Of a stretch of DNA of 64,000 nt, positions 8,879-19,382 are shown piece by piece (the first letter of the stretch is position 1; every line of letters starts with the position of its first letter). The notes under the pieces were generated by a model. The model saw only the letters and a list, made by a program, of their open reading frames with translations. It was not told where the DNA came from and made no database searches. The position numbers and the translations under genes are program-made. Source of the DNA: Vreelandella nigrificans (GTDB lineage Bacteria > Pseudomonadota > Gammaproteobacteria > Pseudomonadales > Halomonadaceae); assembly GCF_002374315.1 (NCBI RefSeq), contig NZ_NWUX01000003.1, forward strand, positions 62,001-126,000, given 5' to 3'.

Positions 8879-11800
8879 TGCGTTGCTCCTGCATGCAGAT
8901 CCTGAAGGCGCCGCACCGTAATCTCCCTACCGTACTCAAGCGCCATGCAAACAGCATTAGCGCCCGCCAAGGTGGTCGCATAGGGCACCTTGCGCGCGAG
9001 AGCAGTACGGCGAATCACCGAAGAGTCGTTAATAGCCTGGCGACCTTCGGTTGTGTTCACAATGTAGGCGATTTCGTCGTTCTTAAGCAGATCGACGATA
9101 TGGGGACGGCCTTCGTAGACTTTATTGACGTGCTCCACCTCCAGCCCAGCAGCTTCAAGTGCCGCTGCAGTGCCACGTGTTGCACATAATGTGAAGCCTA
9201 ATGTTAACAGAGAACGAGCAACTTCGATAATCCCCTGCTTATCCGGCTCACGCACTGACAGGAACGCTTTACGGTCACCCTCTAGTGATGGAATAGCTTC
9301 GCCTGCGCCTAGCTGCGCCTTGAAGAAGGCTTCAGCAAACGTATCGCCTGAGCCCATCACTTCGCCGGTCGACTTCATCTCAGGAGAGAGAATCGGGTCT
9401 ACACCTTGGAACTTATTGAACGGGAACACCGCTTCCTTGACGCTATAGAAATGCGGCACGATTTCGCGCTCAAAACCCTGCTCAGCCAGCGTTTTACCGG
9501 CCATGCAGCGCGCAGCGATCTGCGCCAGAGAGGTGCCAATGCACTTAGATACAAAAGGCACTGTACGCGAAGCACGGGGGTTGACCTCAATCACGTAGAT
9601 CTCGCCATCCTGCCAGGCGAGCTGCACGTTCATTAAGCCTTTCACGCCCAGCTCAACAGCCATCTGCTTAACCTGGTCGCGCATTTTATCCTGTACATCA
9701 GCAGGCAACGAGTAAGGCGGCAATGCACAGGCAGAGTCACCTGAGTGGACGCCCGCTTGCTCGACGTGCTGCATGATGCCGCCAATTACAACCTGGTGGC
9801 CATCCGATACTGCATCGATATCGACCTCTACCGCCGCACTTAGGAAGTGATCAAGCAGCACTGGCGAGTCGTTGGAAACTTTCACTGCATGGGTCATGTA
9901 GTTTTCAAGCTCGGAGGCGTCGTAGACGATCTCCATGGCCCGACCACCCAATACATAGCTAGGGCGTACCACCAGCGGATAACCAATCACCTCCGCCTTG
10001 GAGAAAGCTTCTTCAAAGCTACGGGCAGTAGCATTGGGCGGCTGCTTCAAGCCAAGCTTGTCGATCATTACTTGGAAGCGCTCACGATCTTCGGCACGGT
10101 CGATAGCGTCCGGCGTGGTACCAATAATCGGCACACCAGCCGCCTCTAGCTCGCGGGCCAATTTCAGTGGCGTTTGGCCACCGAACTGGACAATGACACC
10201 CACTGGCTTCTCTTTATCAGCGATTTCGAGCACGTCTTCTAGCGTCACCGGCTCAAAGTAGAGGCGGTCAGAGGTGTCGTAGTCGGTAGAGACAGTTTCC
10301 GGATTACAGTTAACCATGATGGTTTCATAACCGTCATCGCGCATGGCAAAGGCGGCGTGAACACAGCAGTAATCGAACTCGATACCTTGACCGATACGGT
10401 TCGGGCCACCACCAAGCACCATAATTTTCTGGCGGTCAGACACCTCCGCTTCACACTCCTCTTCGTAAGTGGAGTACATGTACGCGGTGTCGGAGGCAAA
10501 TTCAGCAGCACAGGTGTCGACACGCTTATAAACCGGACGAATGCCCGCTGCCTGACGTGTTTTACGGAATTCTTTTTCGGTCACACCCAACAATTTGGCT
10601 AAGCGTGCATCACCGAAACCTTTGCGCTTGAGCTGATAAAGTTCACGGGCTGAGAAGTCGGCCAAGGAGCGCTGGGCAACGGCATTCTCGGTCAGCACTA
10701 AGTCTTCAAGCTGCACCAGGAACCAAGGGTCAATATTGGTCAGCGCAAACACTTCATCGACGCTCATGCCTGAACGCATCGCGTCCGCCACGTAGAAGAT
10801 ACGCTCGGCGCCAGCGGCCTGCAGCTCGCCCTGGATGATCGCCATGTTATCTGGCGTGAAGTCGGTAATGATCGGATCAAGACCATCGTTACCGGTTTCC
10901 AGGCCGCGCAGCGCTTTCTGCAGTGACTCCTGGAAGGTACGACCAATCGCCATCACCTCACCCACGGACTTCATTTGGGTGGTCAGACGGTCATTGGCCT
11001 GAGGGAATTTCTCAAAGGTAAAACGTGGAATCTTGGTAACCACGTAGTCGATGGATGGCTCGAAAGATGCAGGTGTGCGGCCACCGGTAATATCGTTTTG
11101 CAGCTCATCCAGGGTATAGCCAATCGCCAGTTTGGCAGCGATTTTAGCAATCGGAAAACCGGTCGCCTTGGAGGCCAACGCCGAGGAGCGCGACACCCGG
11201 GGGTTCATTTCGATAACCACCAGACGCCCGGTTTTCGGGTCCATACCGAACTGAACGTTGGAGCCACCGGTCTCTACACCAATCTCGCGCAGAACCGCGA
11301 GGCTGGCATCACGCATGATCTGATACTCTTTATCGGTCAGCGTTTGTGCCGGGGCCACGGTGATGGAGTCACCGGTGTGCACCCCCATGGGGTCGAAGTT
11401 CTCAATCGCGCAGACGATGATGCAGTTATCGTTTTTATCGCGGACAACCTCCATCTCATACTCTTTCCAACCCAGCAGCGACTCATCAATCAGCAGCTCA
11501 TGGTTATTGGAAAGCTCGAAACCGCGGGTACAGATTTCTTCGAACTCTTCCTTGTTGTACGCCACACCGCCGCCAGAGCCACCCATGGTGTATGACGGGC
11601 GAATAATGGTCGGAAAACCCAGCTCCGCCTGAATCTCCCACGCCTCATCCATGGTGTGCGCAACTTTCGCTTTCGGGCACTCTAAACCAATACGCTTCAT
11701 GGCCTGATCAAACAGATCACGGTCTTCCGCCATATTAATCGCATCGGCATTGGCACCAATCATCTCAACACCGTACTTTTCCAGCACGCCGTGATGATCC

Positions 11801-12105
11801 AGCTCCAACGCGCAGTTCAGTGCGGTCTGGCCACCCATCGTGGGCAGAATGGCATCTGGGCGCTCAGCTTCAATAATTTTTTCCACCGCCTGCCAGGTAA
11901 TCGGCTCGATGTAGGTGGCATCGGCCATAGCGGGGTCGGTCATGATGGTAGCCGGGTTGGAGTTAACCAAAATAACCCGGTATCCCTCCTCGCGCAGCGC
12001 TTTACACGCCTGGGCGCCGGAGTAGTCGAATTCGCAGGCCTGGCCGATAACGATCGGGCCAGCACCAATGATAAGAATGCTCTTGATATCAGTACGCTTT
12101 GGCAT
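8875..12105 (-). CDS. carB: Carbamoyl-phosphate synthase, large subunit
   Basis: It makes carbamoyl phosphate from bicarbonate, ATP and ammonia passed from CarA, feeding pyrimidine and arginine synthesis. The 1076 residues contain two homologous ATP-grasp halves ([10 protein letters not shown] and [10 protein letters not shown] mark their starts), an oligomerisation region and a C-terminal MGS-like allosteric domain. I chose the ATG at 12105 ([10 protein letters not shown]), which has GGGAA upstream; an upstream in-frame ATG at 12165 would add 20 unrelated residues. It follows carA by 86 bases. Confidence 0.97.
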   Translation of the reverse strand: MPKRTDIKSILIIGAGPIVIGQACEFDYSGAQACKALREEGYRVILVNSNPATIMTDPAMADATYIEPITWQAVEKIIEAERPDAILPTMGGQTALNCALELDHHGVLEKYGVEMIGANADAINMAEDRDLFDQAMKRIGLECPKAKVAHTMDEAWEIQAELGFPTIIRPSYTMGGSGGGVAYNKEEFEEICTRGFELSNNHELLIDESLLGWKEYEMEVVRDKNDNCIIVCAIENFDPMGVHTGDSITVAPAQTLTDKEYQIMRDASLAVLREIGVETGGSNVQFGMDPKTGRLVVIEMNPRVSRSSALASKATGFPIAKIAAKLAIGYTLDELQNDITGGRTPASFEPSIDYVVTKIPRFTFEKFPQANDRLTTQMKSVGEVMAIGRTFQESLQKALRGLETGNDGLDPIITDFTPDNMAIIQGELQAAGAERIFYVADAMRSGMSVDEVFALTNIDPWFLVQLEDLVLTENAVAQRSLADFSARELYQLKRKGFGDARLAKLLGVTEKEFRKTRQAAGIRPVYKRVDTCAAEFASDTAYMYSTYEEECEAEVSDRQKIMVLGGGPNRIGQGIEFDYCCVHAAFAMRDDGYETIMVNCNPETVSTDYDTSDRLYFEPVTLEDVLEIADKEKPVGVIVQFGGQTPLKLARELEAAGVPIIGTTPDAIDRAEDRERFQVMIDKLGLKQPPNATARSFEEAFSKAEVIGYPLVVRPSYVLGGRAMEIVYDASELENYMTHAVKVSNDSPVLLDHFLSAAVEVDIDAVSDGHQVVIGGIMQHVEQAGVHSGDSACALPPYSLPADVQDKMRDQVKQMAVELGVKGLMNVQLAWQDGEIYVIEVNPRASRTVPFVSKCIGTSLAQIAARCMAGKTLAEQGFEREIVPHFYSVKEAVFPFNKFQGVDPILSPEMKSTGEVMGSGDTFAEAFFKAQLGAGEAIPSLEGDRKAFLSVREPDKQGIIEVARSLLTLGFTLCATRGTAAALEAAGLEVEHVNKVYEGRPHIVDLLKNDEIAYIVNTTEGRQAINDSSVIRRTALARKVPYATTLAGANAVCMALEYGREITVRRLQDLHAGATQ

Positions 12106-12191
12106 AACGGTTCCCGCAAAAATAGGTGACGATGAGCAACAAAAAACGGCGTTACGTGGCGACAATAAGGCGCAGTGTCAGCGGCGCTAAG

Positions 12192-13379
12192 TTAACGACG
12201 CGCCAGCATCATGGCGACAAAGCGATCAAACAGCGGCGCCACGTCGCGTGGGCCAGGGCTGGCTTCCGGGTGCCCCTGGAAGCTAAACGCCGGGCGGTCA
12301 GTACGCTCAATCCCTTGTAGCGTGCCATCAAACAGCGAACGATGTGTTGCACGCACATTGGCGGGCAGGGTCGCTTCATCGGCAGCAAAGCCGTGGTTTT
12401 GGCTGGTGATCATCACCGTACCGGTGTCTAAATCTTGCACCGGGTGGTTAGCACCGTGGTGGCCATGGCTCATCTTGACGGTTTTTGCACCGGAGGCTAG
12501 CGCCAGCAACTGGTGACCAAGACAGATACCAAATACCGGGATATTGGTTTCCAGCACTTCCTGGATTGCTTTGATAGCGTAGTCGCAAGGCTCTGGGTCA
12601 CCCGGGCCGTTAGCCAGGAAGACCCCATCTGGATTCATCGCCAACACCTCAGCTGCGGGCGTTTGTGCTGGCACTACCGTTAGACGGCAACCACGAGCAG
12701 CAAGCATGCGTAGAATGTTGAACTTCACCCCGTAATCAAACGCCACCACATGATAGGGCCGCTCGGCCTTTCCATCAGGGCCGGCAGCATCGGCATAACC
12801 TTCGCCCAAGGTCCATTCGCCTTCCGTCCACTCGTAAGCCTCTTTACATGACACTTCTTTGGCCAGGTCCATCCCCTTCAAACCAGGAAACGCCTTCGCC
12901 GCCGCCAGCGCCCGCTCTACCGCGTCATCGCCCTCTGCATCTGCTCCCGCCAGAATCGCGCCATTTTGTGCACCTTTATCGCGCAGAATGCGCGTTAAGC
13001 GACGGGTATCGATATCCGCAATGCCCAGCACATTTTGGCTTTTCAGATAGTCAGAAAGCGTTTGCTCGGATCGAAAACTGCTGGCCATCAGCGGTAGATC
13101 ACGAATCACCAAGCCCGCCGCCGCAATTGATGCGGACTCTACATCTTCCGAATTAATGCCAGTGTTGCCAATATGGGGATAGGTAAGCGTAACGATTTGG
13201 CGAGTATAAGAGGGGTCAGTGAGGATTTCCTGGTAGCCGGTCATGGCTGTATTGAACACCACCTCACCGCGTGTGACGCCCTCCGCGCCAATGGCTGTAC
13301 CGTGAAATACACTGCCATCTTCCAGGGCCAATATCGCAGGTTTGCTCAATGCGGGGTTATTCAAGACAAGTTCTCCCAT
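12192..13379 (-). CDS. carA: Carbamoyl-phosphate synthase, small (glutaminase) subunit
   Basis: It hydrolyses glutamine and channels ammonia to CarB. The 395 residues have the N-terminal CarA domain (LEDGSVFHG...[15 protein letters not shown]) and a class I glutamine amidotransferase domain with the nucleophile in [13 protein letters not shown] and the His-Glu pair in [11 protein letters not shown]. The start at 13379 gives about 15 residues before the conserved region; no strong ribosome site is visible. Ancestrally dapB lies just upstream; here a plus-strand purine cassette separates them. Confidence 0.97.
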   Translation of the reverse strand: MGELVLNNPALSKPAILALEDGSVFHGTAIGAEGVTRGEVVFNTAMTGYQEILTDPSYTRQIVTLTYPHIGNTGINSEDVESASIAAAGLVIRDLPLMASSFRSEQTLSDYLKSQNVLGIADIDTRRLTRILRDKGAQNGAILAGADAEGDDAVERALAAAKAFPGLKGMDLAKEVSCKEAYEWTEGEWTLGEGYADAAGPDGKAERPYHVVAFDYGVKFNILRMLAARGCRLTVVPAQTPAAEVLAMNPDGVFLANGPGDPEPCDYAIKAIQEVLETNIPVFGICLGHQLLALASGAKTVKMSHGHHGANHPVQDLDTGTVMITSQNHGFAADEATLPANVRATHRSLFDGTLQGIERTDRPAFSFQGHPEASPGPRDVAPLFDRFVAMMLARR

Positions 13380-13450
13380 GCTGGTGGGAGCCTGTGGGCG
13401 CAGGCTCGGCGATCCGGTTTGTCGGCGTTTGCGTGCAAACGTCGGGTCGT

Positions 13451-13497
13451 AAAAAAGCGGGACGAAGCCGATAATAAAAAATCGGTTTCATCCCGCT
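13451..13497 (-). terminator. Large hairpin with U-tract ahead of carA (attenuator or orphaned dapB terminator)
   Basis: A 17-base stem with two mismatches or G-U pairs (arms at 13456-13472 and 13481-13497; loop about 8 bases, AATAAAAA) is followed on the minus strand by TTTTTT. It ends about 70 bases upstream of the carA start codon, so transcripts entering carA from further upstream would pass through an intrinsic terminator. It could be a carA attenuator, or the former terminator of dapB left beside carA when the purine cassette entered. Confidence 0.75.
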
Positions 13498-13579
13498 TGT
13501 TGTTCTCTTCCATGGTAAGTGGCCATGGCGCAGCGCTTAGCTGACTATTTTTCTAACCTAGGCCAGTGCAACAAGCGCG

Positions 13580-13621
13580 GTGCTTTTTCTACAGAGCTTT
13601 TTCTACAGAGCTTTTTCCGCA
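13580..13621. repeat. 14-base tandem repeat, three copies
   Basis: Three near-identical head-to-tail copies of GAGCTTTTTCTACA; the first lacks the leading bases and the third reads CCGCA at its end. A fourth diverged copy may follow. It lies in the carA-permease intergenic region and looks like replication slippage. Confidence 0.75.
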
Positions 13622-13954
13622 GAACTCCCTCGCAGAGTTTTTCCTGAAGAACACCCTCTTTTCTGAAGAGCATCTCGTCAGCACCTTCTCTACAGGTTAT
13701 TCGCTCGCTCAATGCAGATATTTTGCTGCTTTTCTGCAGCCACTGGGCCAAAATTTTTGGAATGTTACAGGATTTATCGACCTTAGGCTAGGCCTAAAAG
13801 CACAGATCACGCTAAACGATCCTCCCCTCTCTCCTGGCATTGACTTCTGACCATTGACCCGTGCGGAAATCTTCGTCGAACGGAATAAATCTAGTATACA
13901 AAATTAATATATTTAGTTGCCTTATAGAGCGCTTTTTGTCTACGCTTGCAAATA

Positions 13955-13970
13955 TTGACCAAATGGTCAA
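13955..13970. promoter_or_regulatory. 16-base palindrome, candidate operator of the purine cassette
   Basis: TTGACC-AAAT-GGTCAA, a perfect 6+6 inverted repeat, 50 bases upstream of the permease start codon and downstream of AT-rich promoter-like sequence. This size and symmetry suit a dimeric repressor such as a GntR- or TetR-type protein. No regulator gene lies in the cassette, so the protein would be encoded elsewhere. Confidence 0.5.
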
Positions 13971-14019
13971 ACTCGTTTTGTTCGATAGCTCACTCAATAA
14001 CTACAAAGAGAATATCGTC

Positions 14020-15375
14020 ATGCCACAAAGCCCTACGCCGTATTCCGGCTCCTCCCCCGTCCCGGCAACAACTGCCTTGGATAACTACTTCAATGTCAGC
14101 CGCCGCGGCTCCTCGGTGAAGACCGAAGTGCTTGCAGGCATCGCTACTTTTCTGGCTGGGATGTATATCATCGTGGTCAACCCAGCAGTCCTATCCGATG
14201 CTGGCATTCCCTTTTCGGCAGCCCTTTCCGCCACAGTAGTCATCAGCTTTTTTAGTAGCCTGGCCATGGGCCTGTATGCCCGAAACCCAATTTTGGTCGC
14301 ACCAGGCATGGGCATGAACGCGCTTTTCACCTATACCCTGGTGCTTGGCGCAGGGTTATCGTGGGAAGTTGCTCTGGGCTGTGTGTTCTGGTCGGGGGTA
14401 TTGTTCGCGGTACTGGCAATGTTCAACGTTCGTGAAGCTATCATCGAGGCCATTCCCGCCTCATTGCGCTACGCCATCACCTGTGGCATCGGCCTGTTTA
14501 TCACTTTTATTGGGCTCAAAAATGCCGGGTTCATCGTTGCCAACCCAGCGACCCTTATTAGCCTCGGCGACCTGAATGCAAGTCTCGTCACCTTCTTCAT
14601 TGGCCTGATGGTCACAGCGATATTGGTGATTCGCGGCTTCAATGGCGCTCTGATCCTGGGCATCGCCCTAACCACCCTACTGGCGGCCCCTATGGGCCGG
14701 TTGTGGAGTGACGAAGTATTGGTGGCTTGGCAAGGGCTGGCCTCATGGCCGGATTTCTCGGCTGTGATGAAGGTCGATATTCTAGGCGCCCTAAAGGTAG
14801 CTTACTTACCGTTTATCTTTGTGATGCTGTTCACTAACTTCTTCGACTCGCTGTCCTGCTTCATGGCCCTGTCCGAGTCTGCTGACCTCAAGGATGCCAA
14901 CGGCAATCCACGCAACCTTAAGCGCTCCATGACTGTAGATGCCTTTGCGTCAATGATTGCAGCTCCTCTCGGCACCAGCGCGGCACAGACGTTTATCGAA
15001 TCCGGTGCTGGCGTCGCCCAGGGTGGCCGTACCGGACTCACTGCAGTAGTTATTGGCGTGCTATTCCTGCCCTTCCTGTTCCTCTCGCCACTGCTCTCCT
15101 TGGTCCCTAGCATTGCGACTGCCCCAGCCCTGGTACTGGTAGGGCTGTTTATGATGGCCCCCATTGGCAAAATCGACTGGAGCCGCCTTGAAGAGGCTTT
15201 CCCTGCATTTCTGGCCATCATCTTAATGCCACTGACTTACTCCATCACCCTTGGTATCGCCTTTGGTTTTATCAGTTTTGTACTAATCCGACTCGCCACC
15301 GGCAAGCTGAACGAGATTAAGCCCGCTATGTGGGTATCGGCCCTGTTAGCGGTGGTCATGTTGCTGACGGCATAG
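14020..15375 (+). CDS. NCS2/AzgA-type purine (guanine/hypoxanthine) permease
   Basis: A 451-residue inner-membrane proton symporter of the AzgA branch, predicted to import adenine, guanine or hypoxanthine. It starts with DNYFNVSRRGSSVKTEVLAGI, and the second helix region shows YIIVVNPAVLSDAGIP, then the substrate-site motif APGMGMNALFTY, and later NFFDSLSCFMALSESADL with SAAQTFIESGAGVAQGGRTG. About 12-14 hydrophobic segments span the protein. I chose the ATG at 14020; upstream in-frame codons add an unrelated 53 residues. It heads a same-strand cluster with xdhA, xdhB and guaD, which fits import of the purine that the enzymes then oxidise or deaminate. Confidence 0.92.
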   Translation: MPQSPTPYSGSSPVPATTALDNYFNVSRRGSSVKTEVLAGIATFLAGMYIIVVNPAVLSDAGIPFSAALSATVVISFFSSLAMGLYARNPILVAPGMGMNALFTYTLVLGAGLSWEVALGCVFWSGVLFAVLAMFNVREAIIEAIPASLRYAITCGIGLFITFIGLKNAGFIVANPATLISLGDLNASLVTFFIGLMVTAILVIRGFNGALILGIALTTLLAAPMGRLWSDEVLVAWQGLASWPDFSAVMKVDILGALKVAYLPFIFVMLFTNFFDSLSCFMALSESADLKDANGNPRNLKRSMTVDAFASMIAAPLGTSAAQTFIESGAGVAQGGRTGLTAVVIGVLFLPFLFLSPLLSLVPSIATAPALVLVGLFMMAPIGKIDWSRLEEAFPAFLAIILMPLTYSITLGIAFGFISFVLIRLATGKLNEIKPAMWVSALLAVVMLLTA

Positions 15376-15391
15376 TTGTTGCTGACGGCAT
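15360..15391. repeat. Tandem duplication across the permease stop codon
   Basis: A 15-base word, GTTGCTGACGGCATA, occurs at 15360 and again at 15377 (17-base period). The first copy encodes the last residues and the stop of the permease; the second is untranslated. It looks like a slippage duplication with no effect on the protein. Confidence 0.8.
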
Positions 15392-15442
15392 AAATGGTTG
15401 GTTAATAACTAAATAGCGAATAACAACATAACAGGTAGAACT

Positions 15443-16936
15443 ATGATTAACTTTTACCTCAATGGACAACCGCAGCGCGTCGCCGCGGATGCCCACCTCA
15501 GCGTCTTGGAGCTGTTGCGCGAACAACTTCACCTGACCGGTACCAAGGAAGGCTGTGCCTCTGGTGACTGCGGTGCCTGCACTGTGGCCATCGGCGCCCC
15601 TGATGCCACTGGTGAGCTGCGCTACCACAGCGCCAACGCGTGCATCATGCCGGCCCATCAACTTCAAGGCTGCCACTTGGTAACCGTAGAGGGCTTGGCG
15701 GATGGCCAGGAGCGCCTACATCCTGCCCAGACAGCCATGGTTGAATGCCACGGTAGTCAGTGTGGTTTCTGCACACCAGGCATCGTGATGTCACTGTTTA
15801 CGCTCCACGAAGAACAGCATCGGCACCCTGCTCCGCTCGCTACTGCATTTAGCTCCGAACGCCTGGAAGCAGCCCTTGGCGGTAACCTGTGCCGCTGTAC
15901 TGGCTATCGCCCCATCCGCGATGCAGCACTGGCCATGAACAAGATTGATGGCCACCGCCCAGCTTGGCTGGATAAAACCTGGGATGACGCGCTGGATAAC
16001 CAGCACCCGGCCAATCAACTGGCTGTAGATGCCAGCCATTTCCACCAGCCCCGCCGACTGGGCGAACTGGTCCGCCTGCGTGCAGCCCACCCGGAGGCAC
16101 GCTTGGTCGCTGGCGGCACCGACCTGTGGCTTGAGGCCACTCAGCACCTGACAGACTTCCCACGGGTCATTGATACCACGCGAGTAGATGAGCTCCAGCG
16201 TATCGAACAAGGCCAGGATACCGACGGGCGCTCCGGCTGGTGGATCGGTGCCGCCGTCACCTATGCCCGCCTGGAGCCTCTGCTCAAGCACGAATACCCA
16301 ACCTTCGCCCACCTGCTTCACCGCCTCGGCTCAGCCCAGGTACGCAATCGCGGCACACTGGGAGGCAACGTGGCCAACGCATCACCCATCGGCGACACGC
16401 CACCGGTACTGCTGGCCCTCGATGCCCAGCTACGCCTTGCCGGCCCTAAAGGAACCCGCGAAATTGCCGCCACCGACTTCTTCCTTGATTACAAGAAGAC
16501 CGATCTGGGCGCAGATGAAGTCTTAAGCACGATCTTTATTCCCGAGCCCCAGGCGGGCCGCCCACTTAAGGTATGGAAACTCTCGAAGCGCCGCGAAGAT
16601 GATATTTCTGCTGTGCTTGGTGCTTTTGCCTGGCATCTGGAGGATGGCTGCCTGCGTGATGTACGTTTGGCATTCGGCGGCATGGCTGGCATACCGGCCC
16701 GAGCCCGAGCTGCCGAGGCCGCACTCGAAGGATGTCCACCATCACCAGCCGTTTTCGAGTCTGCATGCAAGGCCCTGACCAGTGACTTCTCACCAATGAG
16801 CGATGTGCGCGGCAGTGCCGATTACCGCTCTAGATCCGCCAGCGCGCTGCTTGAACGCCTACGCCTAGTCATCGCCTCACCTACTTCCCCCCAGGCACAA
16901 ACTCAGGAGGTGATGCTACATGCGTACGCTCACTGA
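15443..16936 (+). CDS. xdhA: Xanthine dehydrogenase, small subunit (2Fe-2S and FAD)
   Basis: The electron-transfer subunit of molybdenum xanthine dehydrogenase (hypoxanthine to xanthine to urate). The 497 residues show a plant-type ferredoxin domain with Cys38, Cys43, Cys46 and Cys67, a second 2Fe-2S domain with Cys107, Cys110, Cys150 and Cys152 (CGFC and CRCTGYRP), then the FAD-binding domain with LVAGGTDLWLE and GGNVANASPIGDTPP. The start has CAGGTAGA upstream. Its 3' end overlaps xdhB by 17 bases, so the two subunits are coupled. Confidence 0.96.
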   Translation: MINFYLNGQPQRVAADAHLSVLELLREQLHLTGTKEGCASGDCGACTVAIGAPDATGELRYHSANACIMPAHQLQGCHLVTVEGLADGQERLHPAQTAMVECHGSQCGFCTPGIVMSLFTLHEEQHRHPAPLATAFSSERLEAALGGNLCRCTGYRPIRDAALAMNKIDGHRPAWLDKTWDDALDNQHPANQLAVDASHFHQPRRLGELVRLRAAHPEARLVAGGTDLWLEATQHLTDFPRVIDTTRVDELQRIEQGQDTDGRSGWWIGAAVTYARLEPLLKHEYPTFAHLLHRLGSAQVRNRGTLGGNVANASPIGDTPPVLLALDAQLRLAGPKGTREIAATDFFLDYKKTDLGADEVLSTIFIPEPQAGRPLKVWKLSKRREDDISAVLGAFAWHLEDGCLRDVRLAFGGMAGIPARARAAEAALEGCPPSPAVFESACKALTSDFSPMSDVRGSADYRSRSASALLERLRLVIASPTSPQAQTQEVMLHAYAH

Positions 16937-19346
16937 TTTATCAGAGTCTCAGACCGAACAGAAAAAGTCTCAGCCTGAAAAAAACTCAGGTAGCTCTTTC
17001 TCAGGTAGCTCTTTCTCAGGGGCTTCGGCCCACCACGAGAGTGCGATCAAGCATGTCACCGGGCGCGCGGCTTATATTGATGATTTGGCCCTTCCGGCCG
17101 ATGCCCTGCACCTAGCCGTGGGCCTCTCGCCTGTTGCCCATGGCCGCATCACCCAGATGGATCTGGAAGCCGTACGATCCGCCCCTGGCGTGGTGGACGT
17201 TATTAGCGTGGCAGACGTACCAGGCCATACCGATATCGGCCCAGTGTTCCCAGGGGATCCCATCATGGCCGACGGTGAAGTGCTCTATGCCGGCCAAGTG
17301 CTGTTCGCCGTGGCGGCCAACAGCCACCGTGCTGCCCGTCAGGCAGTTAACAAGGCCATCGTCGAGATCGAAGAACGCCCTGCTAGCCTCAACCCCGTGG
17401 CCGCTGTCGAGGCCGGTGATCTAGTACGCCCTACCCACCAGCAAATCAGTGGAGACTGGGAGAAAGCCCTCGACAATGCTGCCATTGTCATTACCGGCGA
17501 GCAGTTCGTTGGTGGCCAGGAACACTTCTACCTGGAAGGGCAGGCTTGCGTTGTTCACCCCAGCGAGGACGAAGGTGTCGTGGTCCATACCTCGAACCAA
17601 CATCCCAGTGAGACGCAGAAGCTGGTCGCCGAGGTACTCGGCATCCCCTTGCATGCGGTCACTGTCGAGACACGGCGCATGGGTGGCGGCTTCGGTGGCA
17701 AAGAGACGCAGGCCTCCCCCTGGGCCTGCCTGGCCGCCTTGATCGCCAGGCGCACCGGGCGCAGCTGCCGCTTCCGATTATCGCGGGTCGATGACATGCG
17801 CGTGACCGGAAAACGCCACCCCTTTCATAATCGCTACCGTCTCGGCGTCGATGCCCATGGCGTGATCCTGGGTGGCGATATCAATGTGATCGGCGATTGT
17901 GGTTACTCTCCAGATCTTTCCGATGCCATCGTCGATCGCGCCATGTTCCACTCGGATAACGCATACTCCCTCGGTGAGGTTCGCGTCACCGGTCACCGCG
18001 CCCGCACCCATACCGCCTCTAACACGGCCTTCCGCGGTTTCGGTGGCCCCCAAGGCATGATGGTGATCGAAGCGGCAATGGAAGACATCGCACGCCGTAT
18101 GGGTGAGGATCCACTGACTGTGCGCAAGCGCAATTTCTACCGCGACGGGCGCAATACCACCCACTACGGCCAGACAGTGGATCAGACCGCTCTCTTGCAT
18201 GAGCTAGTCGAGCAACTCGAAATCTCGAGTGACTACTGGCAACGGCGCAAGACGATCCGAGAGTTCAACGCCCAGAGCCCTGTGATTCGCAAAGGCCTAG
18301 CACTGACCCCGGTAAAATTCGGTATTTCCTTCACCGCCCAGCACCTCAACCAAGCTGGTGCGCTACTTCACGTCTATACCGACGGCAGTGTGATGATCAA
18401 CCACGGCGGCACCGAGATGGGCCAGGGCCTACATACCAAGATCTGCCAGGTGGTGGCGCGGGAGCTGGGGCTGGACCTGGAGAAGGTGCGCATCACCGCC
18501 ACACGCACCGACAAGGTGCCCAACACCTCACCCACCGCAGCCTCCAGCGGCACCGACCTAAATGGCCAAGCAGCCCGTGATGCAGCGCTCAAACTCAAGA
18601 CACGGCTCTATGACTTTGCCGCCGAGCACTATCACCTCGACCGCGAAGCCATGCGTATGGAAAATGGTTATTTGGTCACAGGCCTTGGGGAAAGTGAACA
18701 CCGCATTGCCTGGGGAGAGCTGGTCCAGGCTGCCTATCTATCGCGCGTCTCGCTGTCGGAAAAAGGCTTCTACGCCACGCCATTGATCCATTACGACCGT
18801 GCCAACGGCAACGGTCGGCCTTTCTATTACTACGCTTTCGGCGCTGCCGTGGCTGAAGTCTCGGTGGATACCTTGAGCGGTGAATACCAGGTAGATCGCG
18901 TCGACATTCTTCATGACGTAGGCGACTCCCTTAACCCAGCCATCGATATCGGCCAAGTCGAAGGCGGCTTCGTTCAGGGGATGGGCTGGTTAACCAGCGA
19001 GGAGCTGAAATGGAATGACCGCGGCCAGCTGATCTCAAACGGCCCAGCCACCTACAAGATCCCGACCTACGGCGACCTCCCTCCAACCTTCAACGTCAGC
19101 CTGATGGAAGGGCATCCCAATTCCATGGCCAGCATTTATCGCTCCAAGGCGGTGGGTGAACCTCCCTTTATGCTCGGCATATCGGTATGGGCGGCACTGC
19201 GTGACGCCCTGGCCAGCCTCAGCGGATACACCCAGGCGGTGCGTCTGGACACTCCGGCCACTCCTGAGCGAGTCATGGCCGCAGCCGAAGCGGCACGCAT
19301 CAATCTGCGCCATGCCGCCGACGGAGGACAAAGTAATGGCCACTAA
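16920..19346 (+). CDS. xdhB: Xanthine dehydrogenase, molybdopterin-binding large subunit
   Basis: The catalytic subunit that binds the molybdenum cofactor and hydroxylates hypoxanthine and xanthine. The 808 residues contain HESAIKHVTGRAAYIDD at the start of the conserved part, GGQEHFYLEGQ, RRMGGGFGGKE, TAFRGFGGPQGM and a C-terminal KAVGEPPFMLG with the catalytic Glu. A strong AGGAGGTG lies before the ATG inside the end of xdhA. The first 35 residues are Ser/Gln/Lys-rich and contain a small tandem duplication (GSSFS twice), so the N-terminus is variable. No xdhC follows; guaD does. Confidence 0.96.
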   Translation: MRTLTDLSESQTEQKKSQPEKNSGSSFSGSSFSGASAHHESAIKHVTGRAAYIDDLALPADALHLAVGLSPVAHGRITQMDLEAVRSAPGVVDVISVADVPGHTDIGPVFPGDPIMADGEVLYAGQVLFAVAANSHRAARQAVNKAIVEIEERPASLNPVAAVEAGDLVRPTHQQISGDWEKALDNAAIVITGEQFVGGQEHFYLEGQACVVHPSEDEGVVVHTSNQHPSETQKLVAEVLGIPLHAVTVETRRMGGGFGGKETQASPWACLAALIARRTGRSCRFRLSRVDDMRVTGKRHPFHNRYRLGVDAHGVILGGDINVIGDCGYSPDLSDAIVDRAMFHSDNAYSLGEVRVTGHRARTHTASNTAFRGFGGPQGMMVIEAAMEDIARRMGEDPLTVRKRNFYRDGRNTTHYGQTVDQTALLHELVEQLEISSDYWQRRKTIREFNAQSPVIRKGLALTPVKFGISFTAQHLNQAGALLHVYTDGSVMINHGGTEMGQGLHTKICQVVARELGLDLEKVRITATRTDKVPNTSPTAASSGTDLNGQAARDAALKLKTRLYDFAAEHYHLDREAMRMENGYLVTGLGESEHRIAWGELVQAAYLSRVSLSEKGFYATPLIHYDRANGNGRPFYYYAFGAAVAEVSVDTLSGEYQVDRVDILHDVGDSLNPAIDIGQVEGGFVQGMGWLTSEELKWNDRGQLISNGPATYKIPTYGDLPPTFNVSLMEGHPNSMASIYRSKAVGEPPFMLGISVWAALRDALASLSGYTQAVRLDTPATPERVMAAAEAARINLRHAADGGQSNGH
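16986..17015. repeat. 15-base in-frame duplication in xdhB
   Basis: TCAGGTAGCTCTTTC occurs twice in tandem, adding five residues (GSSFS) to the disordered N-terminal extension of XdhB. The reading frame is kept. Confidence 0.85.
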
Positions 19347-19382
19347 GCTCCCCTCTCTAAAATTATCTTCAGGAGCCACACC

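Larger units (their letters stand above)
13380..14019. other. Divergent carA / purine-permease intergenic region
   Basis: About 640 bases without a convincing gene. From carA outwards it holds a large terminator-like hairpin (13451-13497), a 14-base tandem repeat (13580-13621), an AT-rich stretch likely to contain the permease promoter (around 13890-13920) and a 16-base palindrome (13955-13970). A 68-codon open frame on the minus strand (13545-13751) is made largely of the tandem repeat and is not called. Confidence 0.6.

Noticed and set aside
13545..13751. 68-codon minus-strand frame upstream of carA
   Set aside because: Made largely of the 14-base tandem repeat; no ribosome site or family match.
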